NCBI RefSeq assembly: GCF_029637705.1
Contig: NZ_CP121252.1
Span: 2,418,001-2,482,000, forward strand
From: Citricoccus muralis
GTDB lineage: Bacteria > Actinomycetota > Actinomycetes > Actinomycetales > Micrococcaceae
Length of the DNA: 64,000 bases
Reading direction: 5' to 3'
The translations under genes and the position numbers were made by a program. The notes beneath the pieces were generated by a model. It did not search any database. It was not told the origin of the DNA and saw only the letters and a list, made by a program, of their open reading frames with translations. Positions 15,527 through 24,119 of the stretch are shown one piece after another. The stretch's first letter is position 1. Each line of letters starts with the position of its first letter.

Positions 15527-17266
15527 TCACCTAAAAGTAGCACGAACGCGCCGAGCCACCGCCGCACGCACTTCCGGGCGCGCCTCGCGATTGGAGACGA
15601 CTTCCAACACCCGGCGGCCTTGGGTGGGTCCGCCCAGCGCGGCGACGACGTCGTATTCCGAATTCAGCCGCCGATATGCCACCCCGTGAGCCGCACACAG
15701 CGCACCCAGATCAGCGTGGTGCGGGGTGCCGAAGAATCGCTCCACCGTGCCCGCCATGCCGGGTCGTCGCGCCACGTCGCCGTGCTCGAGCCCGGCGAAA
15801 ATCGCACCACCCTGATCATTGATCACCACGATGTCGAGGTCCGGTTCCTCTTCCTCCGGCCCCAGCCACAATCCGTTGGTGTCGTAGAGGAAGGTCAGGT
15901 CTCCGCAGAGCAGCGTGGTGCGGGTCCCGGTGCCCAGCGCGATCCCGGAGGCGGTGGACACCGTGCCGTCGATCCCCGCCAGCCCGCGGTGAGCGTACAC
16001 GGTGGAGGTGGCCGTGATTCCGGGCCGCCACGCCAGGTCGACGTCGCGGATCACCGAGGAGGAACCCAGCACGAGATTGCCCTGGGTGGTGGAGGCCAGC
16101 AGCTGGGCGACCCGCATCGCCCCGGGACGGCCCACCTCGTCCTGGCGCTCGTTCAGGGCCTGCTCCAGCGCGGCCTGGGCACGCATCGAGGCGGCCTGCC
16201 AGGCGGCCAGCCAGCCCGGCGCGCCCTGTCCGGCGCGGCGGGCGAGCTCACCCAAGGTGTCCACCAGCTCCTCGCGGCGGCGTCCGCGCTCGAACCAGCC
16301 CACTGGGCGCGGGTGGTACAGCACGGTGGACACGTCGTCGCGGCGCATCAGGGCGGAGAGCTGCCGAGACAGGGTGGGCCGACCGAACATCACCACCTGC
16401 TGGATGTGCTCGCCCAGCGGGTGGGCCTGCTCCCCCAGCCCGCCGCCGGGGCCGAGCAGCAGGGGGTACGCCGCGAGCGCGTTGCGGCCGAAGCGAGCGT
16501 TCGAGCTGGGCTCGGCCATCAGGGGGAGTCCCAGAGCGGAGGCGAACTCGGAAGCCAGGGGTCCGGCGTCGTGCCCGGCCACCACCACAGTGCGACGCTC
16601 GGGCAGCTCGGTGACGTAGAGGTTCAGCTCCTCCCCCAGGCTCTGCGCGGCGGGGACGACCGGGGTGGGCCCGGTGGCGGCCGCTGCCGTGGGGCGCAGG
16701 TCGTCGGGCTGGGGCACCAGCGGTTCCCGGAAGCGCAGGTTCAGGTGGATGGGGCCGGGGGCGGAGTCGACGGTCCCAGCTCCGTAGCGCATGGCGTCGA
16801 GCACCTGGGCGTGCAGCTCCCCGGCGGTGTTCCCATCCCCGGTGAGGGTGACGACGCGGCGGGTGTGCACCCCGAACAGCGAGCGCTGATCGGTGGTCTG
16901 GTTCGCCCCAGTGCCCTGCAGCTCGTCGGGGCGGTCGGCGGTGATCGCCACCAATCGCACGTCGGCGTGGGCGGCTTCCATCATCGCCGGCAGCAGGTTA
17001 CCCGCGGCAGTGCCGGAGGTGGTGAGCACGGCGGCGGGTCGCCCGGTGGACAGGGCGATGCCGAGCGCGGTGAACGCGGCGGAGCGCTCGTCGACGCGCA
17101 CGTGCAACCGCATCTGCATACCCGTGCCCTCGAGCTCGTCGCCGGCCACCTCGGCCAGCGCGTATACCAGGGGCGCGGAGCGGGAACCAGGGGCCACCAC
17201 CACCTCGCGCACCCCGGCCTGGCGGAGCGCGGAAACCGTGGTGCGGGCGGTGAGCAGCGAGTCCAT
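15527..17266 (-). CDS. menD: MenD, SEPHCHC synthase
   Basis: Thiamine-diphosphate enzyme that joins isochorismate and 2-oxoglutarate in menaquinone synthesis. It has 579 residues. The N-terminal domain shows VVVAPGSRSAPLVYAL and TTSGTAAGNLLPAMMEA, and the C-terminal ThDP-binding domain has LLCGDLTFLYDTNGL and VVINDQGGAIFAGLEHG. I chose the ATG at 17266: TAAGAT (17279-17274) lies exactly 7 nt before it, overlapping the menC stop codon, and the protein then begins at MDSLLTARTTV as family members do. An ATG three codons earlier is possible. It follows menC by 10 bp and is probably expressed both with menC and from this internal promoter. Confidence 0.93.
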   Translation of the reverse strand: MDSLLTARTTVSALRQAGVREVVVAPGSRSAPLVYALAEVAGDELEGTGMQMRLHVRVDERSAAFTALGIALSTGRPAAVLTTSGTAAGNLLPAMMEAAHADVRLVAITADRPDELQGTGANQTTDQRSLFGVHTRRVVTLTGDGNTAGELHAQVLDAMRYGAGTVDSAPGPIHLNLRFREPLVPQPDDLRPTAAAATGPTPVVPAAQSLGEELNLYVTELPERRTVVVAGHDAGPLASEFASALGLPLMAEPSSNARFGRNALAAYPLLLGPGGGLGEQAHPLGEHIQQVVMFGRPTLSRQLSALMRRDDVSTVLYHPRPVGWFERGRRREELVDTLGELARRAGQGAPGWLAAWQAASMRAQAALEQALNERQDEVGRPGAMRVAQLLASTTQGNLVLGSSSVIRDVDLAWRPGITATSTVYAHRGLAGIDGTVSTASGIALGTGTRTTLLCGDLTFLYDTNGLWLGPEEEEPDLDIVVINDQGGAIFAGLEHGDVARRPGMAGTVERFFGTPHHADLGALCAAHGVAYRRLNSEYDVVAALGGPTQGRRVLEVVSNREARPEVRAAVARRVRATFR

Positions 17267-17276
17267 GCCCTCCATC

Positions 17277-18332
17277 TTAGAGGCGAACCAGCCCGGTCTC
17301 TGGCCGGTGTCCTCCAGCCAGCACCGCGTGCGATGCGGTGAGACGCTCCCGCCACCACCGCTGAGTCTCCTCCGGCAGGCGCAGCCTCTCCAGTGCGTCG
17401 GCGTCGGGTTCCGGCGCTGGCTGCACCGCGATCCCGCCCCCACGCGGGATCCATGGTTCAACAACGACGTCTTCCGCGAATAGGGCAGCCGTGCCCAACC
17501 CGCAGGCGAAGGACAGCTCCGGCAGCGCCGCTGCCAGCGCCACTCCCCCGGCCAGCCCCACGGAAGAATCCAGCGCGGAGGACACCACCGCGTCCAGTCC
17601 GGCTGCCTTCACGATGCCCAGGGCCCGGCGTACCCCGCCCAGCGGTTGCACCTTCACCACCGCTACCTCCGCTGCGCCGGCGCGGGCCACGGCCAGTGGG
17701 TCGGTTTCCTTGCGGATCGCCTCGTCGGCAGCCAGAAGGGTGTCGATCCCCCGGGCGGCCAGTGCTTCGCGCAACCGCGCCAGCCCATCGATACCCGGTA
17801 CCGGTTGCTCGGCGTACTCCAACTCGGTGATCTCGGCGATCCGGCTCAGCGCCTCCAGCGCGGTGTCATGGTCCCAGCCGGCGTTGGCGTCGATGCGCAG
17901 TCCAGCTTCCGGTAGCGCGTCGCGCACCGCGGACACCCGGTCCAGGTCGTTACTGAGCTGCTGTCCAGATTCGGCGACCTTGATCTTCACCGCGCCCACG
18001 CCCTGGCCATAGCGGGCGAGCACCGCGGGCACGTCGCGGGCGGGCACAGCGGGCACGGTGGCATTCACCGGGATCCAGTCGCGTACGGGGGCAGGCCAAC
18101 CCTGCCATCCGGCCTCCACGGCGGCGGCGAGCCAGCGTGAGGACTCGACGGCGTCGTATTCGGGGAAGGGCGAGAATTCCGCCCAACCGTGCGGGCCGCG
18201 CAGCAGCATGACCTGACGCAGCGTGGTGCCCCGGAACCGCGTGTTCATCGGCAGTCCGACCACGACCGCCTGGGCCAGCAGTTCCTCGAGCGGCGGCGGG
18301 GCGGGCAGTTCGGGCACAGCAGAATCGACCAT
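17277..18332 (-). CDS. menC: o-Succinylbenzoate synthase MenC
   Basis: Enolase-superfamily dehydratase that forms o-succinylbenzoate from SHCHC. It has 351 residues. Catalytic landmarks are visible in order: AVKIKVAES (KxK), LRIDANAGWD (metal Asp), AEQPVPG (metal Glu), LLAADEAI (metal ligand) and VVKVQPLGG (second catalytic Lys). The ATG at 18332 has no Shine-Dalgarno; TAGACT (18345-18340) is exactly 7 nt upstream, pointing to leaderless transcription separate from the sortase gene 30 bp upstream. It is followed by menD in the same direction. Confidence 0.93.
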   Translation of the reverse strand: MVDSAVPELPAPPPLEELLAQAVVVGLPMNTRFRGTTLRQVMLLRGPHGWAEFSPFPEYDAVESSRWLAAAVEAGWQGWPAPVRDWIPVNATVPAVPARDVPAVLARYGQGVGAVKIKVAESGQQLSNDLDRVSAVRDALPEAGLRIDANAGWDHDTALEALSRIAEITELEYAEQPVPGIDGLARLREALAARGIDTLLAADEAIRKETDPLAVARAGAAEVAVVKVQPLGGVRRALGIVKAAGLDAVVSSALDSSVGLAGGVALAAALPELSFACGLGTAALFAEDVVVEPWIPRGGGIAVQPAPEPDADALERLRLPEETQRWWRERLTASHAVLAGGHRPETGLVRL

Positions 18333-18362
18333 GGTGCCGAGTCTAGTGAGTCAGCGGCAGCG

Positions 18363-19313
18363 TCACGCCTCAGCGATCGCGCTCTTGCGCGCCGTCAGTC
18401 GCGCCGCCGCACGGGCGTCGGAGTATCCCGAGCGCCAAATGAAGACTCCGACAACCAGGATCGTGGTCAGATAGATCACGGACCACCACGGGAATCCAGG
18501 AATTTCGGGAGCCTGTCCCGCACCTGTCACGTCTTCAATGGGTGTGGGGGTGACGCGTTCGCCAGTCACCAGGATTCGGTGAGTGTTAATACCTAACGGC
18601 GTGCAGGTGATCAGGGTCACCAGGTCCCGTCCGGCCACGGGGCGCAGGGTATCGGTGTCGTCCGGTTGAACGACCTTCGTCTCACGGACTTCGTAAGTCA
18701 GTACCTCTCCGAAGACTTCCATGGTGAAGCGATCCCCGACCTCGACCTGGTCGAGGTTCGTGAACATCTCAGCATTGGCCAGTCCTCGATGAGCAGTGAT
18801 CACCGAATGCGTGTCGGCTCCGCCAATGGGCAAGTGCGACCCTTCAAGATGTCCGGCACCCCGGTTCAGGATCTCGTCTGAGGTGCCGTGGTAGATCGGT
18901 AGGTCAACCTCGATGGCGGGGATCTTCACCCGCGCCATCAATCCTTGATCATTGGCGGAGAGGATGTTCTCGTAGTCGAGGCTCTCGTCCCGCAGGGTGC
19001 CGTCGCCGACGGCGATATTGGCGTTGGCTTCTAGATTCACCCCGGCCTGGAGTGCTTCGTTATACCGATGTGCCATTGCCAGCTGTTCGGAGGCGCTGGG
19101 GTGCACGTTCTCGATCTGATCGGAATAATCCACGATCAGCTTGGACTGATTGTACGAGGTGATCCAGCTGGCGGTGCTCGGATAGAGAAGGACGCCGGCG
19201 CCGACCAACGCGATCACCGCGATGATGATCGTCAGTTTGTTGGGCCGCCAGGCGCGGAGCTCAGCTGCTGGCGCCTTGCCATGTCTCGGTCGTGATGGCG
19301 TGTCGACGGTCAT
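18363..19313 (-). CDS. Class C sortase (pilus polymerase)
   Basis: Membrane transpeptidase that links pilin subunits. It has 316 residues: an N-terminal membrane segment (about 26-46), an exoplasmic sortase barrel and a C-terminal membrane segment (about 275-294). This two-anchor layout is typical of class C. The catalytic triad is His175 (ITAHRG), Cys237 (LITCTP) and Arg246 (THRILVTG). The ATG at 19313 has GAAGGAAG 5 nt upstream; a longer open frame upstream lies in the intergenic hairpin. It is the last gene of the tip-pilin-sortase locus, 102 bp after the pilin, with a strong hairpin between them. Confidence 0.93.
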   Translation of the reverse strand: MTVDTPSRPRHGKAPAAELRAWRPNKLTIIIAVIALVGAGVLLYPSTASWITSYNQSKLIVDYSDQIENVHPSASEQLAMAHRYNEALQAGVNLEANANIAVGDGTLRDESLDYENILSANDQGLMARVKIPAIEVDLPIYHGTSDEILNRGAGHLEGSHLPIGGADTHSVITAHRGLANAEMFTNLDQVEVGDRFTMEVFGEVLTYEVRETKVVQPDDTDTLRPVAGRDLVTLITCTPLGINTHRILVTGERVTPTPIEDVTGAGQAPEIPGFPWWSVIYLTTILVVGVFIWRSGYSDARAAARLTARKSAIAEA

Positions 19314-19342
19314 CCGGCTTCCTTCTTCCTCAAACGTGCAGA

Positions 19343-19379
19343 GAAGGTGGTGGCGGTTCGTGGAACCGCCACCACCTTC
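19343..19379 (-). terminator. 16-bp hairpin between pilin and sortase genes
   Basis: A perfect inverted repeat (GAAGGTGGTGGCGGTT / AACCGCCACCACCTTC) with a 5-nt loop starts 37 nt after the pilin stop and ends about 30 nt before the sortase start. It lacks a U tract. It could act as a leaky terminator, or as a 3' stabiliser for the pilin message, lowering sortase relative to shaft pilin. Confidence 0.65.
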
Positions 19380-19415
19380 ATCAGTCACCGGACACGCCGG
19401 CGAGCGGGGTCGGAC

Positions 19416-20939
19416 TTACTGCTGTGCAGTGGCCTGACGGCGCTTCATCATCACCAGTCCAGCGGCGATGAGCAGCAGGGCGATACCGCCGATGATCATC
19501 AAAATCTGACCGGCCGCACCCGTCAGTGGCAGCTCGGGGACGTCCTGCTGAACGTTCTCCACGGTGATGTCCTGCTCCGCGGTGACGCCGATCTGAACGT
19601 TCACGGCACGCAGTGCAGCAGCGCCTTCAGGAGTGACGAACCCGGCCGGAGCCTGAATCTCCTTGACGATGTACCAGCGAGACTGAGCGTTGATCGGAGC
19701 GTTCTCGCTATCGCTGACGAACAGACCTGGGATAGTCACGATGCCATCCACCGAGGTGAACACCGAGCTGCCGCCCACGGTGAGCGGCGTAGCGCCGGCA
19801 ATGGCGGCTTCCAGATCGGTCGGCTGCGTGTAGGCATCGTCGATCGCGTAGACCTCGAACTCAGCACCGTCGAGGGTTGCCGAGGTATCGCTGGAATCGA
19901 TCTTGCGGATCTTGATGTCGCCCCAGTTGGTGCGCACCTCATCCGAGGTGATGCCGTTGTCCTCGTTCGGGTCATTGACGAAGACGGTTGCCTCGTTGGT
20001 GATCACACCGTTGGCGATGCTCTCAACGGTGCCCTGGAAGGTGGTCACGATCTGCTCGCCACCGTTGGCGCGCAGCCATGCCTGGGTGTCGGCGGAGCCC
20101 ACATTGAACACCACGCGCAGGGTTTGGCCGTTGGCCACCACATCGTAGTGACCGCTCGGCACGTCGGTGCCGTTCACCTGAACCGATGCGACCTCGAGGT
20201 TGCCGAGGCGGTTGTCCAGGGTGTCCTGGATGACGAAGCTGGTGAAGTCCAGCCCCGGCTCCAGGCCGGGCAGGTTGGTCGTCACGGGGAAGCTGACAAC
20301 GCTGCCGAGGCCAAGGCCTTCCTGGGCTTCGATGGTCTTGGAAACATCCGTCAGACCGTTCTTCGGATACACGTGCACGTCGTAGAGCCAGCCGTCACCG
20401 TGCGGGAATGGGATAGTCACGATGAAGGGCAGTGCAGTCTGGATCACGTTCGCCGGAGCGTCGGTCTCGACGACGACGTAGGCGCCAATGCTGTCGATGT
20501 TGATGGAGGCTTCGCCATCGGCGTTGGTGGCACCGGAAACGCCAGCGACATCGCCAATCGTCCAGCCAGCGGGAGCGCCGTTCAGCGTGGAACCGTCAGC
20601 GCTGACCGACAGACCGCTCAGGTCATCCCAGTTGCCAGGAACCGTGAGATCGACGAGGTTGCCGTCGCCGTCCACGATTTCGTAGGCAGTGAAAGTCACG
20701 CCTGCAACGCCGTCACTGGGGATCGACTCGGAGCCGTCGGGCGATGCGACGGCGCCGGTGGAGGTCTGGGTCTCGTGCTTGTGGATGTGAATGACACCGC
20801 TGGCGTTTTCATTGATGTTGCCGAAGGACGGCGCCGCGTTCGCGGCGGAGCCGACCCCGATCAAGCCGACCATGGCCAGCAGGATCGCGGTCACTGCCGC
20901 GATGGTGCCGCGCCGAAGGCGTGAGAGTGAGTGGGTCAT
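19416..20939 (-). CDS. Major shaft pilin, LPLTG-anchored (FimP/SpaA-like)
   Basis: Secreted backbone pilin of 507 residues. A signal peptide ends near residue 36 (SAANA). The pilin motif is WLYDVHVYPKN with the likely linking lysine Lys193. Central domains are IgG-like; the E-box YIVKEIQAPAGF places its glutamate at 427. The sorting signal LPLTG is at 470-474, followed by a membrane segment and a KRR tail. In such pilins the sortase joins the Thr of LPXTG to the pilin-motif Lys of the next subunit, and internal isopeptide bonds harden the domains. The ATG at 20939 has a weak purine-rich ribosome site (AAAGAGAAAA). It lies between the tip gene and the class C sortase. Confidence 0.93.
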   Translation of the reverse strand: MTHSLSRLRRGTIAAVTAILLAMVGLIGVGSAANAAPSFGNINENASGVIHIHKHETQTSTGAVASPDGSESIPSDGVAGVTFTAYEIVDGDGNLVDLTVPGNWDDLSGLSVSADGSTLNGAPAGWTIGDVAGVSGATNADGEASINIDSIGAYVVVETDAPANVIQTALPFIVTIPFPHGDGWLYDVHVYPKNGLTDVSKTIEAQEGLGLGSVVSFPVTTNLPGLEPGLDFTSFVIQDTLDNRLGNLEVASVQVNGTDVPSGHYDVVANGQTLRVVFNVGSADTQAWLRANGGEQIVTTFQGTVESIANGVITNEATVFVNDPNEDNGITSDEVRTNWGDIKIRKIDSSDTSATLDGAEFEVYAIDDAYTQPTDLEAAIAGATPLTVGGSSVFTSVDGIVTIPGLFVSDSENAPINAQSRWYIVKEIQAPAGFVTPEGAAALRAVNVQIGVTAEQDITVENVQQDVPELPLTGAAGQILMIIGGIALLLIAAGLVMMKRRQATAQQ

Positions 20940-21031
20940 GTGTTTTTCTCTTTCATATGCAGTGCCAGTCGAGCTGGCGGAAACAAACAGGGAAGGTCAA
21001 TAGAGATTCATGAGGAGTTGGGTCATGTGGA

Positions 21032-23665
21032 TCATCCGGTGTGGGCGGCTCCTCTCCGGAATTTCCAGAAGGCGATCGCCAGGGCAAGGAAGGCGAGGAT
21101 TCCCCCACCGATCCAGTACAGGTGCGAGCCGAATCCGCCCGTGAGCGGAATGATCAGCGGGTCTTGCTGCGGGTTGACGATGTCGCCTGCCTCGTGATGC
21201 AGGCTGGCAGGACCGACCTCGGCGGTGAACTCTGCGTCGCGCACGTAGCCGACGGGCGCACGTGTTTCGGTGACCGTGTAGTTGCCCCAAATCAGGTTCT
21301 CTACCGAGAATTCGCCGTCTTCGTTGCCAGTCACGTCAAAGCCATCGGGATGGGAGGGCCCAACCATGGTCCATTCGGAGCCGTTCAGCGGCTCGCCCGA
21401 ACCTTCGGCAACTTTCGCCCAAGAGATGGATCCCGGAAGGGTTTCGTTCACGAAGGTGCACACGATATCGCTGCCGATCCCGACAGCGACCGAGTCATCC
21501 CTGATCTCAAGGTCAGTGCCATCGGGGTCCGAGACATCTACACAAGTGAGGTCAGCCTGCTGGTACCCGGCCGACTTTGCCGAAAGATCGGACCGCAGTT
21601 CCTCCGATAAGGTGTAGGAGCCGTGGGGGACCTGAACCTTCGTCACGGCGGCACTGTCCGTGATGCCGGCCAGAGCTGCGTTCGCGCCCTGCGCGGAGAG
21701 CTCCCACTGCGACGCGTCCGCATCCGGGTCAAAGATCGGTTCCTGGATCTCCTTCACCAAGGTGAGGAACGAGGATTTCAGCTTGTTCACGAAGGTGCAG
21801 TCGACGCTGTCGCCGGGGCGAACGCCGGAAACTGTTCCCGACTCCGAGGACAATGTGACGGTTCGCTCAGCACCGGCTGCGTCCACCACTTCACAAGTAG
21901 CAGAGACGAATTCGTAGTCGTCTTGCATGGTCTCTGACACGGTGAGATTCACCGCGGACGAACTGGTGAACTGCAGTTTCCAGTCGGCGCGCCCTTCGGA
22001 ACCAGCCGTTTGCTGCTGGTTGTTCGGCGCACGAGTGGCACCGCTCTGCGGCGCTGCGTTGACGGTCCAGCCACTGGCAGGTTGTGGGTTCTCGCCGGAC
22101 GCGTCTTGCACGATTTTCTGCACGCTCACCTCAGCCTCGAGCGGAGTATTGGTGAAGATGCACTCGACAGAAGCTCCGGGTTGTCCGCCCACCAGGGCAG
22201 GGATCTGCACGGTTCCGCTGATCCCCTCGCCGCTGGCTATGACACGCTCGCCTTCGCGACAAACGTATGAAGCGCCATAGGAAGATAACTGAGTGGTCCC
22301 CGCTGCGGTCTCGGAGATTCGGTAGGTTTGACCCGCGACGACGGGAACAGGCCCCACCTGGATAGGCTGAATTCCGTTAGCAGTTCCGGTGGTCGTCGCT
22401 GTTGACACGAGCGTGGCGCCACTGTGGACATTCAACGAAAACTGGTCTGTGCTTTGGACACGCGAGTCGACATTCTTCTTGACGGTGAGGTTGGCGGGCG
22501 AATTACAGTTGGCCAAGTCGGTACTGTTGCTCAGTGAGGTCGTCACGTTGCCTCCCACCTGCTGCCAGGTCGTCGGGTTGTACTTCCGGACCGTGGTGCC
22601 GTTACCCAGATAAACCAATCCATCGGCGTCGAAGGCGATGCCATTGACGTTCGACAAGATCCCACTGCGCGATTCAGTGGCGGAGTGCTGTAGCTGATTA
22701 TTCGAGCCGGTGCCACGCGCAAGCTCTGCGGCGGTCACGCTGTAGATACTCGTAGTCGTTCCGCTTCGAACGACGTAGAGGTTTCCGTTGGCATCGAAAG
22801 CAATGTCACCATTCGCAGTCGTGTTGCCGGGCAAACCAGTATTGATGTAGCCGACCGTCCGCGTCGTTTCCGTAGCCGGGTTGTACTCGTATACGTAGAA
22901 CCAGAGTTGACCCTGGTTCCCTCCGCCGGAGGGTGTCTGATGATAGGCACCGAAGAGATAGCGGCCGTTAGCCAGGTTTACCGCCCCCGCCACGAGACTC
23001 CTGTTTGCTCCCGTGGTGAAGCTCGTATTCGGTACCGTCCGCCATACGCCAGTGTCTCGTCGGTACTCCAGAATCGAGGAAACGTTCTGAGCTGCATTCC
23101 CCGCACGGCCGTGAGCATACATGGTCGCACCATCGGCGCCGATAGCAAGCCCGTTAATACCCTGGGGCGGGTTCGCCGTCCAACTACCAAGATCCGATAT
23201 TTGGCCTTCAGGAGTGATCTGACGCACAGTGCCGTTGTTGGCGACGGAATAGACGTAACCCGGCTGGCAGATCGGCCCTAACCCAGTGGACAACGGCTGA
23301 ATCAGAGACCGTGCTGATTGATCTGGGGGACCCTCGGCAGGGGAAGCAGTTTCCGCAGGAGACCGAGATTCGCCCGACTCCGCCACTGGCGACTCAGGCG
23401 CAGATGCTGATTCGCTGGGCAGAGACTCGTCTGACGCCACATGCCCCGCATTGGACAGGCTAGGTGCCTGTGTCGCTGAGGGGCTTTCCACCGTGGTCGG
23501 CACGGCTGCAGAAGGAGTCTCGTCGGCCGAGGCCGGGGTAAAAGACGACAACATCAGTGCCGGAAGGGCCGCTGTCACCACGGCAGCTCCACGCAACCGG
23601 CGCGAGAATACCCCTCGCCGACGACGCCACTTCACACCATGTGACACAGCGGTATCCACACTCAT
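21032..23665 (-). CDS. Large wall-anchored pilus tip/adhesin protein (IPLTG)
   Basis: An 877-residue surface protein, probably the pilus tip adhesin as FimQ is to FimP. A signal peptide ends near residue 47 (TPASA). Residues about 48-125 are a Ser/Pro/Glu-rich linker. Residues about 127-395 repeat segments such as GINGLAIGADGATMY, DIAFDANGNLYVV and GIAFDADGLVYLG, typical of a beta-propeller. Then come three domains, each with two Cys and ending in C-x-F-x-N (ECIFTNT, DCTFVNK, VCTFVNE), and a final SpaA-like domain with YTVTETRAPVGY. The sorting signal is IPLTG at 839-843, with Ile instead of Leu, then a membrane segment and FRR. The ATG at 23665 has AGAGGT upstream. It is the first gene of the pilus unit. 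Confidence 0.88.
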   Translation of the reverse strand: MSVDTAVSHGVKWRRRRGVFSRRLRGAAVVTAALPALMLSSFTPASADETPSAAVPTTVESPSATQAPSLSNAGHVASDESLPSESASAPESPVAESGESRSPAETASPAEGPPDQSARSLIQPLSTGLGPICQPGYVYSVANNGTVRQITPEGQISDLGSWTANPPQGINGLAIGADGATMYAHGRAGNAAQNVSSILEYRRDTGVWRTVPNTSFTTGANRSLVAGAVNLANGRYLFGAYHQTPSGGGNQGQLWFYVYEYNPATETTRTVGYINTGLPGNTTANGDIAFDANGNLYVVRSGTTTSIYSVTAAELARGTGSNNQLQHSATESRSGILSNVNGIAFDADGLVYLGNGTTVRKYNPTTWQQVGGNVTTSLSNSTDLANCNSPANLTVKKNVDSRVQSTDQFSLNVHSGATLVSTATTTGTANGIQPIQVGPVPVVAGQTYRISETAAGTTQLSSYGASYVCREGERVIASGEGISGTVQIPALVGGQPGASVECIFTNTPLEAEVSVQKIVQDASGENPQPASGWTVNAAPQSGATRAPNNQQQTAGSEGRADWKLQFTSSSAVNLTVSETMQDDYEFVSATCEVVDAAGAERTVTLSSESGTVSGVRPGDSVDCTFVNKLKSSFLTLVKEIQEPIFDPDADASQWELSAQGANAALAGITDSAAVTKVQVPHGSYTLSEELRSDLSAKSAGYQQADLTCVDVSDPDGTDLEIRDDSVAVGIGSDIVCTFVNETLPGSISWAKVAEGSGEPLNGSEWTMVGPSHPDGFDVTGNEDGEFSVENLIWGNYTVTETRAPVGYVRDAEFTAEVGPASLHHEAGDIVNPQQDPLIIPLTGGFGSHLYWIGGGILAFLALAIAFWKFRRGAAHTG

Positions 23666-24119
23666 CGCAGCTTGACCTCTTTACCCTCGGCTCACATACG
23701 GCATGGACGCACGAGCATGCGACGTTGGAGCCAGATGAGACTAGTTCATATTTTGAAAGTAGGTTCAGTTTTTCGAGCGGTGATGATTTTAACTGAACTA
23801 TAACTACAGCAGGAACCTATACCCTCAGGCAATGAACGTCCAGTTAAAATTCGAAGATTACTCAGAGAGTGCCCAGAGGGCTTGCAGGCCCTGAGTTCGC
23901 ACGCCATTTGCGCACGTCAAATAGGGGTTCGCCGTACACGAACCCTGGAGTGACACGTCATGAAACTGTGATATTCACTACTACCCGCAAGTCCACTCAC
24001 AGGTAATAAGACACTTAAATCTTACCCTGATGATTAACAACTTTACGCACCAGTAGTCAAATATGACGCGGCCGCCTTCTTGCCACCGCTTCCGTCGAAC
24101 CATCAGCGACAATAGAGAG
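23666..24119. other. AT-rich leader region of the pilus locus, no gene seen
   Basis: About 450 bp, clearly richer in A and T than the flanks, without a convincing open frame. It contains an 8-bp inverted repeat GTTCAGTT (23763-23770) / AACTGAAC (23791-23798), a hairpin GGGGTTCG / CGAACCCT (23924-23931, 23939-23946) with a 7-nt loop, and a short AGGGC/GCCCT stem at 23877-23892. It must hold the promoter of the pilus unit on the minus strand and possibly the PAP2 promoter on plus. The base composition suggests a regulatory region under separate control or acquired DNA. Confidence 0.5.

Noticed and set aside
15620-17341. A 573-codon open frame antisense to menD
   Set aside because: Same low-complexity composition; menD on the other strand has complete conserved motifs.
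23877-23892. Short AGGGC/GCCCT stem upstream of the pilus genes as a terminator or phase-variation repeat
   Set aside because: Only 5 bp, no U tract, no homopolymer or short tandem repeat of a switching type, and no recombinase gene nearby.
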